Part shown: one piece after another, positions 50,800 through 61,232 of the stretch
Layout: every line of letters begins with the position of its first letter
How positions within the stretch are numbered: position 1 is the first letter of the stretch
NCBI GenBank assembly: GCA_030141605.1
Contig: JAQGDQ010000208.1
Span: 62,001-126,000 of the forward strand
Direction: 5' to 3'
DNA: 64,000 nt
Source: Tubiluchus corallicola
Taxonomy: Eukaryota > Priapulida > Priapulimorpha > Priapulimorphida > Tubiluchidae
The notes under the pieces: generated by a model
The model's input: only the letters and a program-made list of their open reading frames with translations
Databases searched by the model: none
Told to the model about the DNA's origin: nothing
Program-made: the position numbers and the translations under genes

Positions 50800-53000
50800 A
50801 GAGTGCACATCAAATGCATCGCCTTTACGTACTTTTGAGCTGAGAAATTCGTTTGTAAAATTTTCAAGTGACTACTTTATAAAGTTCAATTTTTTAGTTT
50901 GTCAAAAGTTTGTCCTAGTTTATTAATCGCGTTTTTATTAATTACAAATCTTATTTGTTGAAAACTTCACGTAGTTGTTTACTTATAGTGATGGTAATGA
51001 AACAAATTTGCATTGTTTGATGCTTTTTTTTAAACACATATATTTAAATGTTTAAATCCTGCCAGACTAGAGATGGAAATCAAGAACAATTTGCGTGTAT
51101 AAGGACCATGCCGTATCTCAGGAAGGTGCAACTCGTATTTGCAAAAACTAGCTAAGAACTGGAAAGATTTTCTCAGAATTGAGGAAAATAAGAGTGAGCT
51201 GATTGCTACCTGTCCAACCATTTATTTAGCTCTTACAGTGAAAACAAAAGTCTGTATGTCACAGTTAGTGCTAGGCTTTTATTTTTTGAAATAGAGGAGT
51301 CACGTGCAGATGGCGTTTCCCCACACACGCGGGGGAAGACTATACCCGAATTTTTCTACATGTGCATGCGGCAGAAGTTGATTCCAGGATGTTAGAATAA
51401 GTATTATAGATACTAATGTTATAGGCCTGGTTGCTGCCTACTTCACATTAGAATTGCATTGGGTGGAATACGTGGAAGTACAGGAAATATTTCGCAATTC
51501 AAAACCTGCAAAGGCTGTTTGATTGTCTGCCTGTCACACTTTTACAAGGCGTGATCAAATCCGTAATGTCGAAATGTTGCCCTTCTGTGGCCTGAGAGAG
51601 CAGTAACCATATGTGGTAGCTAATAATATCAAAGAAATACTTCTTAATCTGTCCTCAGAAGTAGTATATTAAGAGAACAATATGCCTCTGTTTTTCTAGA
51701 TTTGAAATTGATTTGTCCGACACATTAGCTGAACCCAAAACTACACTTGATTGTAGGCATAACAGCTATGATTGTTCTTAGCAGAATTGCGTATAATTCT
51801 GTTCTGAAAAGTTCTGTATAACATCATCTAGATAACCTATCCAGTACTTCAGGTGGTAAATTCATTATGAAGACATTTTATTCTCTGAATTTTTTTCCAA
51901 AAAGAAAGAGAAAGTTCAATACAATATTTTATATCTATTTGGTAACCATATTATTTAATGTTTTGGTATTCATAATAGCCGCCACATTGAGATTTTAGTA
52001 TAATAGGCTACTAATACCTGGAGACATTTGGACTACCAAAAAGTGAATTTCTCCCCAACAAGAAAACACACAAATAACTTTACGGATATTGTAAAAATCC
52101 AATCAATCTAGTTCATTTTTAGTTCATCATGCGAACAAATTGTAACAGACTTGTTTTCACTTACACCTAGTTTAGAAAAACATACTGCTTAACATACTAA
52201 AAATCTACCGCACACAAGTCGGTAGAAAACTGCAAACAACTGTCAGCCATTACCAAAAAATGGGAATTTTACTACAACTCAGTAGAAACATGTCTAAAGA
52301 AGGCTAAACTGCGGGTGCAGATGCGTTTTTAAGGTCAAAGAAAACAATGATGATATTTCCTGCATGATCAAAACATCCCTGTGCCCGAAAAATTAAAAAT
52401 ATATCCACCATTGGCAAAAAACGACTTTCGTGCTGTAACGAAGTAGTAAGGTGCTTAAATGTGACTAAGGTTCTTTCTGTACCCATGTTTTTTAAAGTCA
52501 GAGAATGAAATGAGAATATGAAATTTGTGACACGATAACCAAAAAAATATCATAAAAACCAATTTCGTCTATTTGCTGGTTAACAAATTTCAATTAGAAA
52601 GTCCTTAAAATAAGCAAAATAAGCACTAAAGTGTAACAGTAATGTTTTAAGAGGAAAATGAAAGCTATTAGCGCACCCTTTCAATGCCATGTTATCTAGT
52701 TTTTTCTATAAGATGTACAGGATTGTCAATAAACCTGTATCAATTGTTAGATAGCATTAATAGCTGCATTATCAATACGTTTTAATGCAGAAGCTTTCAA
52801 ACATACTTCATCTATTACATTCAATTGTTCTTTAACGGTTACAGAAGTCAGCATTACTAATTGTAGAAGACAACAAAATATACACGCATTTGATATGAAA
52901 GCAGTTCTTATTGTCCAAAGTCGTTGTAACCTAGATCTGATACTTCCCCTTCATATTAATTTCAATGTTGGCATTCAGTGTTAAAAAGCTGAGCAACACC
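50800..53000. other. No recognised gene
   Basis: No supportable exon or RNA gene was found. Confidence 0.45.
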
Positions 53001-53009
53001 GGTCATCAG

Positions 53010-53525
53010 TGCAACACCGGACAAACGTCGGACATCTGTAAATGGTTAGCCCAGCGTTGGCGTTAATATACCAACGCTTGACTGAACGCACCATAGGGCC
53101 AACGTCGTTACCAACGTTAGTTTCAGCGCAACCTGTTCCCACTGCTTTTATTATTGTACCAGCGTTATTCTGCTCATAGATGCAACATCAGCCTACGTCA
53201 TCGGTAAATGGTTAAACTAGCGTAGGCTTCAATGTGGACCCAGCTTTTACACCGAAACTTGCTTAAGCACATTATACAGCCTTCAATGGGCCGATGTCTG
53301 GTACACCATCGGTCCAGCGTACGCTTGAATGAAAACAGCAGAGGACCAACATCGGTACCAACGTAAACCCAGCACGATCTGCTCTGAGCCGACATTGATT
53401 TTAACGATGTGTAGCATGTTTTGAAGAAATGTGCAAGCAGCGCTCGACCAACGTTGGTACTGTCAATGGCCCAACTTTTAAATTGTAATAGACTCGTAGC
53501 TGCTTACGGCCAACATTGGCCATCA
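53010..53525. repeat. Degenerate CCAACGTTGG-type tandem repeat region
   Basis: Many variants of CCAACGTTGG, ACCAACATCGGT, CCAGCGTTGG and CCGATGTCTGG occur within about 500 bp. Two larger diverged blocks can be matched: GTAAATGGTTAGCCCAGCGT...ACGCTTGACTGAACGC...GGGCCAACGTCGTTACCAAC near 53037-53120, and GTAAATGGTTAAACTAGCGT...ACGCTTGAATGAAAAC...GGACCAACATCGGTACCAAC near 53202-53362. The palindromic core keeps a high CpG content against an AT-rich background. Confidence 0.75.
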
Positions 53526-53727
53526 CATATTAATTTCCCTTGAAGATACACACAGATGACATGGAATAAGTCTAAGCATGGCTCAGCATATATAACATGC
53601 TCGAAGGCAGACGCTAGTATGTGTACTGAAGCCACCTTCTGAATAATTTTCACCCAACATGTACATTCGAGAGCATGAATGATTCAAACATGAAAATGAT
53701 TTGCATCTTTCCTAAGAACGAACAGGT

Positions 53728-53853
53728 ATGTGTGTGTGTGTTTGTGTGTGTGTGCGTGTGCATGCGTGCGTGTGTGTGCCTGCGTGTGTGTACATATATA
53801 CATGTACACACGCACACGCCCGCACGCATGCACGCACGCACACACACACACGC
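53728..53853. repeat. (GT)n / (CA)n imperfect palindrome
   Basis: A GT-rich arm (GTGTGTGCGTGTGCATGCG) is followed by TACATATATACATGTA and then a CA-rich arm (GCATGCACGCACGCACAC). The right arm is close to the reverse complement of the left, so the roughly 125 bp can fold into one long hairpin. Open frames on both strands are artefacts. Confidence 0.85.
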
Positions 53854-53869
53854 TGTAAATTTTCATAGG

Positions 53870-54800
53870 TTTCACAAGTGGCATCTGATTCAAGATTGAT
53901 TGTAAGAACTAATAATCAGATAACCAGATATCATAGCTACTAAATAAAGAAATCAAAGAACTTAAAATTGTTTTTAACATTTAGCGAGTAATGTAGTCAT
54001 ACAGTAATGAAACTAAGAGTTAAGTAAGTCTTGGGCTCTTGGTATGTTTTTTGTTTTTCAAAAAGCTCATGTATTTGATTATTGTGGTACTTGTAACTAC
54101 CGTAATAAAAAAGTGGTACTAATCATTGCGAAAATATGACCTGCACAAAAGCATGCTCAAAAGCTGCACAAAAGATGTGAAAGTACCTGTTTAAAATATA
54201 CGCATACTAAATTATTACGCTTTTTGTTTGCTACTAAACGTAAGACACTCCCGCATTGATTTAGTTTACAATTACAACACATTACAATTGCATTTATTAT
54301 TTTGCACACATTGCAGACGACCAACATGCTCGTATTATAATTGCGTCATAGTGATTGCTGTTGATGAGTTTCTAGTGTTATTATATTTGTGCTTGTCGAA
54401 ATATTTTATACAGGAATTACTTGCCTGAACGATGTTTAGTGCTTTTATAAGTTTAGAGCTAGCTGTTTTAGACACAAAATTAAGAAACGCACACTAGAAA
54501 TGCAATCTTTATGATTAGTTTAGGTAATGCAGTCCATTTGAAATTGACAAACTCGTTGTTATGTGCTGACATCTATTAACAGTGTTTCACGTCTCTGCGC
54601 AATATCTTGTATTCCAATTTATTTTGTTTATTTCATTTGTTTTTAAGAACAAGAAAATCCGCCTTGCAGTTTTGTATCGCCTACTATTGCGCTCCTGCTG
54701 TATCTCCTTTTGTGTTTCCTATTGCGCACAGAATTTGTATTGCCAGCATCTCTGTATAAAACTTAAGATTTAAACTCCCGCGGTGACCGTTAGGCGAAGC
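53870..54800. other. No recognised gene
   Basis: AT-rich; no exon is supported. Confidence 0.45.
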
Positions 54801-54816
54801 CATTTTGAACAGTAAG

Positions 54817-54886
54817 TCGTTTGAAACAAGTTTAGATAGTTTTTGGTATAGCGTTTGAAACAAGTTTAAATAGTACTGGGATAGCG
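54817..54886 (+). repeat. 34 bp tandem duplication
   Basis: CGTTTGAAACAAGTTTAGAT AGTTTTTGGTATAG is repeated at once as CGTTTGAAACAAGTTTAAAT AGTACTGGGATAG, with a few changes. Confidence 0.8.
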
Positions 54887-55089
54887 AAGCTGTGACGTTT
54901 TACAGCTGACGAGGACAGTTATTAAGAATTTTTTTCAGTTACATATGTTTTTCAAGCAGGTAAACGTAATGCAAAGTAATACAACTTTGTTTGAAAAGTT
55001 TTTTACGCATACTTTCAATTGGCTTTTTCTTCTCATTTACTAATAAGCTTACTCGCCCTATATCACAAGGTGAGTGAATTCAGAAAAAG

Positions 55090-55625
55090 GGTAAGAGCTG
55101 TTCAACGAAACGATTGAACAAATTGCAGTCGCGGTTACCATACTAACCAACAATATAAACGTTGCTTAAGTTGTTTTAATACTTCTACCAAGCTCTTACT
55201 TTGTGATTATAAGCACATCGCATAACACTATTAACACAACGAATTTCTATATCTCTTAGGATAGTAAAGACGCCACATTCATAGAAAACCTCTTTTTTCC
55301 CGCCTTGCGGTTATCACACTTATCGTTAGAACATTGTTTAGTCGTTTTAAAACGTTCGCCTGGGCTCTTACATTGAGATTTTTGATAAGCATAACATATA
55401 ACGCAGCGAATTTCCATGTCTCCTAGGACAACACATTTACTGAAAACTTCTTTTCATCTGCCGTTGCGGTTACCAATATTTGCCACTAGGCAAAAGTGAA
55501 TACTGCCTAAGTCGTTTTAAAACGTTCATCTGAGCTCTTACATTGTGTTTTTATAAGAACGACACATAACGCAGCGTCGACTTTCTACGTCTCTAAGGAC
55601 ATTGCATTTAGAGAAATTATCTCTT
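55090..55625 (+). repeat. Satellite-like tandem array, about 171 bp period, about three copies
   Basis: The marker GCTCTTA recurs at 55192, 55364 and 55534 (spacings 172 and 170). Each unit runs GTCGTTTTAAAACGTTC, then GCTCTTACATTG, AACGCAGCGAATTTC, TCTCTTAGGACA, CATTTACTGAAAAC and a GCGGTTACCA end. The part before 55168 matches only the unit's tail, and the last copy is cut at about 55625. Copies differ by substitutions and small indels. Confidence 0.85.
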
Positions 55626-55865
55626 CTTAGGAGGCAAAAATACATTAGTAGCTATTCTTCTGTGGTAAATAATTAATGGTCGCTGATAAACTACGGACAG
55701 GAGAACAATTACTATAGATCAAGAAACACCTGTTCCTTTACACAGGTAAGGCATATACATAGGAAACACAGTGTAAAAATTATGACACAGTCGCAGAGGA
55801 CCCGTGCTCATTTGGAAGTTGGAGAGTAGTGCGTAGAAATTTCTGTCGCATTGTATGGAAAAGTC

Positions 55866-55929
55866 ATGTATTTGTTTGAAGGTTTGGTGTTGATGTTACT
55901 AGGGCAGCTATTGCGCTATAATTTTGCAG
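55866..55929 (+). CDS. Lectin/EGF gene, exon 1: start codon and signal peptide
   Basis: ATG at 55866 opens MYLFEGLVLMLLGQLLRYNF then A, and the exon ends G|GTGAGC. The hydrophobic core (LVLMLLGQLL) fits a secretory signal peptide. The leftover G completes GAT with the AT that starts exon 2, so the phase matches. A TAG lies 13 codons upstream in frame. Confidence 0.8.
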
Positions 55930-57511
55930 GTGAGCACAGGTGAAGTAATTAGCTTTTCAAAACACATCTATTTTCAACAATAAGCAAGGTGCAGTTTGGA
56001 TTAAGTTATTGTAAATACACTTATCATAATGTAATACAATTATGATGTAGTTGTTTACACTGAAACCGGCTCGGCGCATGAATTAACAATGACGATATTA
56101 CATTTTGAAGAACCATATACTAAAGAAGCAGGCTTTTGACGTATTAAAACGTCGTACCGCAATTCAAATGTATTCTGCAGCAGCTTTTTTCAGATGCGCA
56201 ACCTCCTTGCCTCGCTGAAATAAACGAATGGCACTTCTTTGACGACGAAGTGGGGACTCAGAGTTACTTTAGACATTTTCTGGACACCCTTAATTGGACC
56301 GACGCAATAGTGGCTTGTGAGACCCATCATGGAAACCTTACTGTTATCCACTCTCTGGAAACCTATCAATTTAATAAAAATTTGCTGTAAGTTACTCTAT
56401 TCTGTGTCTTGTACAGAGCATTTAAAAAGAAACGGTGCACTAACGCGTGTTATAAGCATATCAGTATGAGTATATTACACCACACGAAGTCCAATTAGTC
56501 ATTATTATTGTGATCATACCAAGTTATACAACTGGAAAACTGGAATTACGCAAAATTGAATCACCATTTTTACATCACTATATTGTCATAATGCTGAAGT
56601 CCAAGTTCATTGTGGCACATTTTTAGCATATTTCTGCTCCACCGCTTTCTTTGGAACTCAGTCTAGATCTGCTAGTGTAATTCTGCACAAAAGACATCAC
56701 TAACTAAAAATGGGGGTTCTGGGAAACATAATATTGGTTTCAGTAATAAAACAATTTATTTGTGTAAGTAAATTGCTCGGTACTCAAAACTTAAATGACT
56801 CATTTACATATTTAATATTTACGCTACTCAAGCCGAGTAAGTAACATTACTCATTTTAAAGACTGAACACGAAGTTACTCATTTTGATTATTAAATTTAG
56901 ATGCAAACTTCATTAAATTCATTGAAATTAGATTAGATGAATACCTTTTATTATTTAATTGCTCAAATTGTCAGTAATTTGTTATTTGCAAAATACTTAT
57001 TTTAGTAGTCTCGTTTGAAATATGCCTACTTTTTGAATGTAGAAAAGATTACCAAACATACTTATACATACACCACATAGGTTTTTATATCTTTCGATCC
57101 TAGGACTAAAAAACAATATGACAGTATTGTTAAAATACAACCGTTCTTAACATATTTCAGAGAACAGCATGGCTGGGATACCAACAGCGATAAAGTCTGG
57201 ATAGGACTTTCCCGGGAATGGGAAGACCCCAGTACTCAACAGAATGCCATATGGCAATGGAATGATGGGACTGAAATGACAGATGATTTGGGTTTATGTT
57301 CGGGGTTTTGTGAAACTGGCGATGATAAATTCTGCATTGCCATTTGGCCGGACACGCAGTTTAAATATAGAGCATGGTACTGCAATACTCAACAAACATA
57401 TATATGTGAGATAAGTAAAGGTAACAAAAACAAATGTTTCTGTGTGAATAATCTCTATATTTCTCCTTGATAAGAAGTTTCGATGTCAATGTGTCAATAA
57501 CCTATATGTAT

Positions 57512-57549
<38 letters not shown>

Positions 57550-60500
57550 TGCTCAAAAACTTTTTGAATGTGATCAAACTACAAAATTAGAAAACGTTTA
57601 CAGTGTGAATACTGAATACGCAACGAAAATTTTCGCCATAAACTTTCTCAATATGCATTAGATAGGTAAATTTTCTTAATAAATGCTCTAACTATGATTA
57701 GTATATTTCTCTGTAGCCGTTTTAAGCGCTTGTGAAGTGCAAATTTTCTCCTTAAATTTTTTCTCTTTAGAAGATTAGGTGACATACTTGTACTATGTAT
57801 AATTGTATATATGATGGAGTTGTAAAGTGTTCATTTTTTCAATAACCGTCTTCTGAAGTGTCAAGAGATTTATGTACAGATTTTTTCGAAGGCTGCGTTA
57901 CCAGAATGAACCACGTTTTTTCCTGTTGTGACATGCTTATTTGCAACGTACTCTGATTTTCAAAATTATGAAAGACAGATATGGTCGCCCTATAAACGAG
58001 GTGTAGCTCGTGGTTCTGAGGTTCTATAGTGTCAGATAAGTTACTACTAGCATCCTGGAGTCGGGCTAAGGCTTTGTTGTTGGGCATGCGGAGCCCGGGC
58101 CTAGGAGTCTCAACGAGCTATTCAGTATAAAGTAGAATGCAAAAAATAATTATTAAACTGCATAACAAAATTTAATTAGCTACTACTTTAAAAAAATTTA
58201 ACTGGTAGAACAGATGTAGTTCAATAATAACGATCAGTCACATTACAGCAAATAGGCAAATATATTCCAATAGACAGGCGTGACACGTGCAAATGGTGAC
58301 GCACTCTCGATGACGGCAATCCAATGATGACCATATACTAGCTAGTTGGCAAACGCTGAACAAAAGTACAAAAGACTTGGCTTACTAGACGCTCCATGAA
58401 CATCATGTGAAACGGCAGCTGCTAACCTGTGGGGTAACATCCATGGATTCACCAACTATGGTTTGCTGCATCAACAATGGACTGACCAACATAAACTTCA
58501 CTGTGACTTGAGGTTTGGACGAATCCTGGGACAATGACGGTAAGGCTCAAACCAAAGCAATGTATTCGTCCCAGATCCGTCAGCACTGTAAGCAATGAAT
58601 GTTGACAGAAGTAGTGGCGTCTACTGCACTGTAACATCGACAATGCTAATTGACATTTCTGGCTGTTTTTTCACAGACATGTGAAAGATCAGGCGATGGT
58701 TATTTTACATGACCTAAGCCTTTCAATAACGTCCGACCGCTGTCAGGTTTCACGTCTCAGGCTAAAGCTGTAAAATATGTATCATGTATACTTCATACCT
58801 AAGTAACATACCGGTTTCGCATTTTTGAAAGAAACCGCCAGTATCGTAGGTATTCCAGAACACAACCTCAAGACGAGGGGGTGTTAGTAGGACTATAGGA
58901 CTCTACACTACTACACTAATTAGGCTAATAATACAATACTACTATATCGACTATAGTGACTACTATAATGCAAATAATTACACTAACAAGTACTACAGCT
59001 ATCACTATAAAGAACTTGACGGTGAAATAAAAAGGTGACAAACGGGTAAAGAAAAATATCCTAAATAATAAAGTGTTTTTACACCTATGTTATTGAAATC
59101 GTGACGCACACGAGTTTGAGTAGCTATTAATTAAATAAAGTGCCTGTCGTTAAAACTGACCAAATAAATATAATGTTAATAGGAAAATCAATATCACCAA
59201 ACTCAATGAGCTCAATGTTAAGGAAAGAAATGTGCATTTCAAGTAAAAGTTTCATTTTATCAATTTCATGTTTTAGATGTATATTCACAAAACTACAACG
59301 ACTGCTGCAGTAGTCCCTGTCAGCATGGTGTGTGTACAGATTCGGATGTTGGATATCAGTGTGACTGCTCAGGGACGCTATATAATGGAACAAACTGTGA
59401 GATATATGGTATGAATATATACGTGTACCTGGAAATATAAAAGGGCCGTGCGTCATTTCAATTGAAGACCAACTACTGACCGACTAGCCAAATGACTAAA
59501 CAAATACACTAACCAAGCAACTACTTACTGGCTGAGTCACTAAACAAACGACAAACAGGGAGACAGACACAAACAAACAGACAGACAGACAGAGCGGCGA
59601 AAATTGGGATGGTTTCAAGAGGTAAATCAGCTAGTTAGCAATTTTCTATTTGACGTTTAATGGGTTAGCACAAGCCTCAATCAACTTTTGATTAAGGGGA
59701 ATTTCTATAGCTTTTCTGATTTTTAGAAACGACTTAGCTGTTACGATATTGTTTGCTAACAAGTGATTAGCTGTTTGGCTGCTAATTAGCAAAGTGTCAA
59801 TCTTTTGTACCTCACAAATCATTTTCTGGCTGACCTAAGTTGTTCAAGAATTGACATACTATCGCCGAATATTGTACATCTACTGGCGGCAAACCGCATA
59901 TTTATTCCAGTTCCTTTTAGATGAATATAAGGCACAGTGACTGTGTTTACTACGTCGTGCAAAAGATCATCAAAGGTGTTTATTTGTGTATCGAGGCAGC
60001 GGGAAGCCGCATGCAACAATGTAGGCCGTACCACTGTTTTAGCTAAACAGATAATTGAATCCAACTTTAGTTTTCTGCACTTAAAACAGAAACTTTTAGT
60101 TTTCTGTCATGTATTCCATGATTTGACAATTTTGACTGACAGATTGACGCACCAGCTGATTGACTGATTAGGGACTGGCCGATTAATTTATTAAATGGTA
60201 GTGTACGATAACTTTACATTTTACATTATAAAACAATGTTTATAACGCTGCATGTTGTATGAAAAAATACAATACTATTATTCGTTTTGCAGTACCTCCA
60301 TGTCTTGACGATTTTGAGCAATGGTCGCTCTTTTTTATGGATTTGGTTCCTGTTAGCTATTTCCAGCATTTTATACAGACAGCGACCTGGAGTCAAGCCG
60401 CAGATAATTGCTCCAGTTATGGTGGGCACCTCAGCGTCTTACATTCTTTCGAAGAACATGAATTTAACAAAGGGCTCATGTAAGTACAGTACAGTTATAC

Positions 60501-61092
60501 TAAAGAGAAATTATTTGACGCACTCTAATTATAAAATATAGATGTTTTATACAAGTTTCTGGGCCATCGTGTTTAAGATAATAAGTCTGCTAACGTTCTT
60601 TGGAGCTTAAGACAATAGGCCTGGTTTGGTTTAAGGTGTAGTAACGTTCCTTGGGCTAAAGGGGCCTAGACTGATCAACGTTGGTCGAACCATATTGTTT
60701 TATTAATTTTACGTGATAACATGATGAACAAATGCGGCAGGTGACACTTAAGTGACTTAGAATTCAACACTTCAACTTTTAGTATCTAGTCTCAGCGGAT
60801 AGCAACTTCTATTGAATTCTTCGCTTATCTATCTGTCTCAATTTTAGGCATAATCATGGATGGAACACTACTTCTGCTCGCGTGTGGATCGGTTTAAAAA
60901 GGGAGCCCGAAGATGCGCCGGGATCAGTTCTCGGCTGGATTGATGGAAGTTCTTATGATTTTGACTGGTGTTCTGCAGACTGTGAGTTGCAGCTAGGTCA
61001 AAATTGTGGTGTCATCAGACCATCATCGGAATTCCGCTGGGGAGATGCAAATTGTATTGAAGAACACAGTTATTTGTGTGAATTGACAGCAG
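55866..61092 (+). CDS. Secreted or surface protein: signal peptide, C-type lectin domain, EGF domain, C-type lectin domain
   Basis: Exons are 55866-55929, 56194-56386, 57161-57420, 59277-59408, 60293-60479 and 60848-61092. All have GT/AG borders and phases that join exactly, giving about 361 residues. Residues 1-21 form a signal peptide, 22-172 CTLD1, 173-217 an EGF-like domain and 218-360 CTLD2. Both CTLDs carry the WIGL core (VWIGL) and the four framework cysteines (63/168 and 144/160; 256/356 and 332/348). Neither has the EPN or QPD calcium/sugar motif. Each has an additional CS..CE cysteine pair eight residues before the third framework cysteine. Such proteins usually act outside the cell in recognition or adhesion; the ligand is unknown. 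An in-frame TAG 13 codons upstream supports the start. The 3' end is uncertain: the last exon either splices on (weak GTACCC donor) or reads through 16 codons to TAG at 61139. Confidence 0.92.
56194..56386 (+). CDS. Lectin/EGF gene, exon 2: N-terminal half of CTLD1
   Basis: The acceptor is TTTTTTCAG and the donor CT|GTAAGT. It encodes DAQPPCLAEINEWHFFDDEV, GTQSYFRHFLDTLNWTDAIV and ACETHHGNLTVIHSLETYQF then NKNL. The W.DA...C...GG/GN L.VIHS pattern is the first helix and strand of a C-type lectin fold. Two N-glycosylation sequons (NWT, NLT) are visible. Phase is 1 in and 2 out, the same as exon 5. Confidence 0.92.
57161..57420 (+). CDS. Lectin/EGF gene, exon 3: C-terminal half of CTLD1
   Basis: The acceptor is ATATTTCAG; the donor is G|GTAACA, with A|GTAAAG six bases earlier as an alternative in the same phase. 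It encodes EQHGWDTNSDKVWIGLSREW, a WQWNDGT segment, LGLCSGFCETGDDKFC and RAWYCNTQQTYICEI. The VWIGL core and the final C.......C spacing are typical of C-type lectins. The region that normally carries EPN/QPD holds the extra CS..CE cysteines instead. Confidence 0.93.
57511..57550. repeat. (CA)n(TA)n microsatellite in intron
   Basis: ACACACACACACAC followed by about 30 bp of TA. Confidence 0.9.
57560..59270. other. Intron 3 of the lectin gene; nothing else recognised
   Basis: A 1.9 kb intron. Minus-strand open frames at 57839-58087 and 58449-58643 have no recognisable domain. No transposon was identified. Confidence 0.5.
59277..59408 (+). CDS. Lectin/EGF gene, exon 4: EGF-like domain
   Basis: The acceptor is CATGTTTTAG and the donor G|GTATGA. 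It encodes DVYSQNYNDCCSSPCQHGVC then TDSDVGYQCDCSGTLYNGTN and CEIY. The C...C.....C........C.C.........C spacing with PCQHG and Y.C.C is an EGF-like domain. It has one extra cysteine (CC at its start), seven in all, and one sequon (NGT). No calcium-binding N-terminal signature was seen. The exon is phase 1 on both sides and 132 bp long. Confidence 0.93.
59409..60292. other. Intron 4 of the lectin gene
   Basis: Holds a short (CAGA)n run at about 59575-59592. A minus-strand open frame at 59819-60064 (81 codons) could not be assigned to any family. Confidence 0.5.
60293..60479 (+). CDS. Lectin/EGF gene, exon 5: N-terminal half of CTLD2
   Basis: The acceptor is GTTTTGCAG and the donor AT|GTAAGT. 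It encodes PPCLDDFEQWSLFFMDLVPV, SYFQHFIQTATWSQAADNCS and SYGGHLSVLHSFEEHEFNKG. It parallels exon 2 residue for residue at PPCL, SYF.HF, W..A...C, L.V.HS.E...FNK, and in intron phases (1 in, 2 out). Confidence 0.92.
60848..61092 (+). CDS. Lectin/EGF gene, exon 6: C-terminal half of CTLD2, last exon seen
   Basis: The acceptor is CAATTTTAG; the candidate donor is G|GTACCC at 61093. It encodes HNHGWNTTSARVWIGLKREP then LGWIDGSSYDFDWCSADCEL, then QNCGV, FRWGDANC and HSYLCELTA. The VWIGL core and a WGD..C remnant of the WND motif are present, while EPN/QPD is absent. If not spliced, the frame runs on through GTLKYPKKRGGERRE to TAG at 61137-61139, a tail made from the GA repeat. Confidence 0.9.
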
Positions 61093-61107
61093 GTACCCTC
61101 AAATACC

Positions 61108-61200
61108 CTAAAAAGAGAGGGGGAGAGAGAAGAGAGTAGACAGCGGGAGGGAGGAAAGAGAGAGAGAAAGAGAGAGAGATTGAGAGATAGAGAGAGAGAT
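61108..61200. repeat. GA-rich microsatellite
   Basis: GAGAGA with AGA and TAGA interruptions, between the last lectin exon and the 3' end of the LINE. Confidence 0.9.
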
Positions 61201-61232
61201 GATGATTTTGATGATGATAAATCTTTTATTAC
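61200..61232 (-). repeat. LINE 3' tail (ATC/ATG trinucleotide)
   Basis: GATGATGATTTTGATGATGATAAAT, read on the minus strand, is the microsatellite-like terminus of the LINE. It abuts the GA-rich tract, which marks the element's likely 3' junction. Confidence 0.65.

Noticed and set aside
53650-53899. Val-Cys and Thr-His repeat frames
   Set aside because: Translations of the GT/CA hairpin.
55090-55625. CRISPR-like spaced repeats
   Set aside because: Units of about 171 bp are contiguous, diverged and without unique spacers, and the genome is animal.
59127-59456. 109-codon minus-strand frame
   Set aside because: Antisense to the EGF exon, whose splice sites and cysteine pattern are clear on the plus strand.
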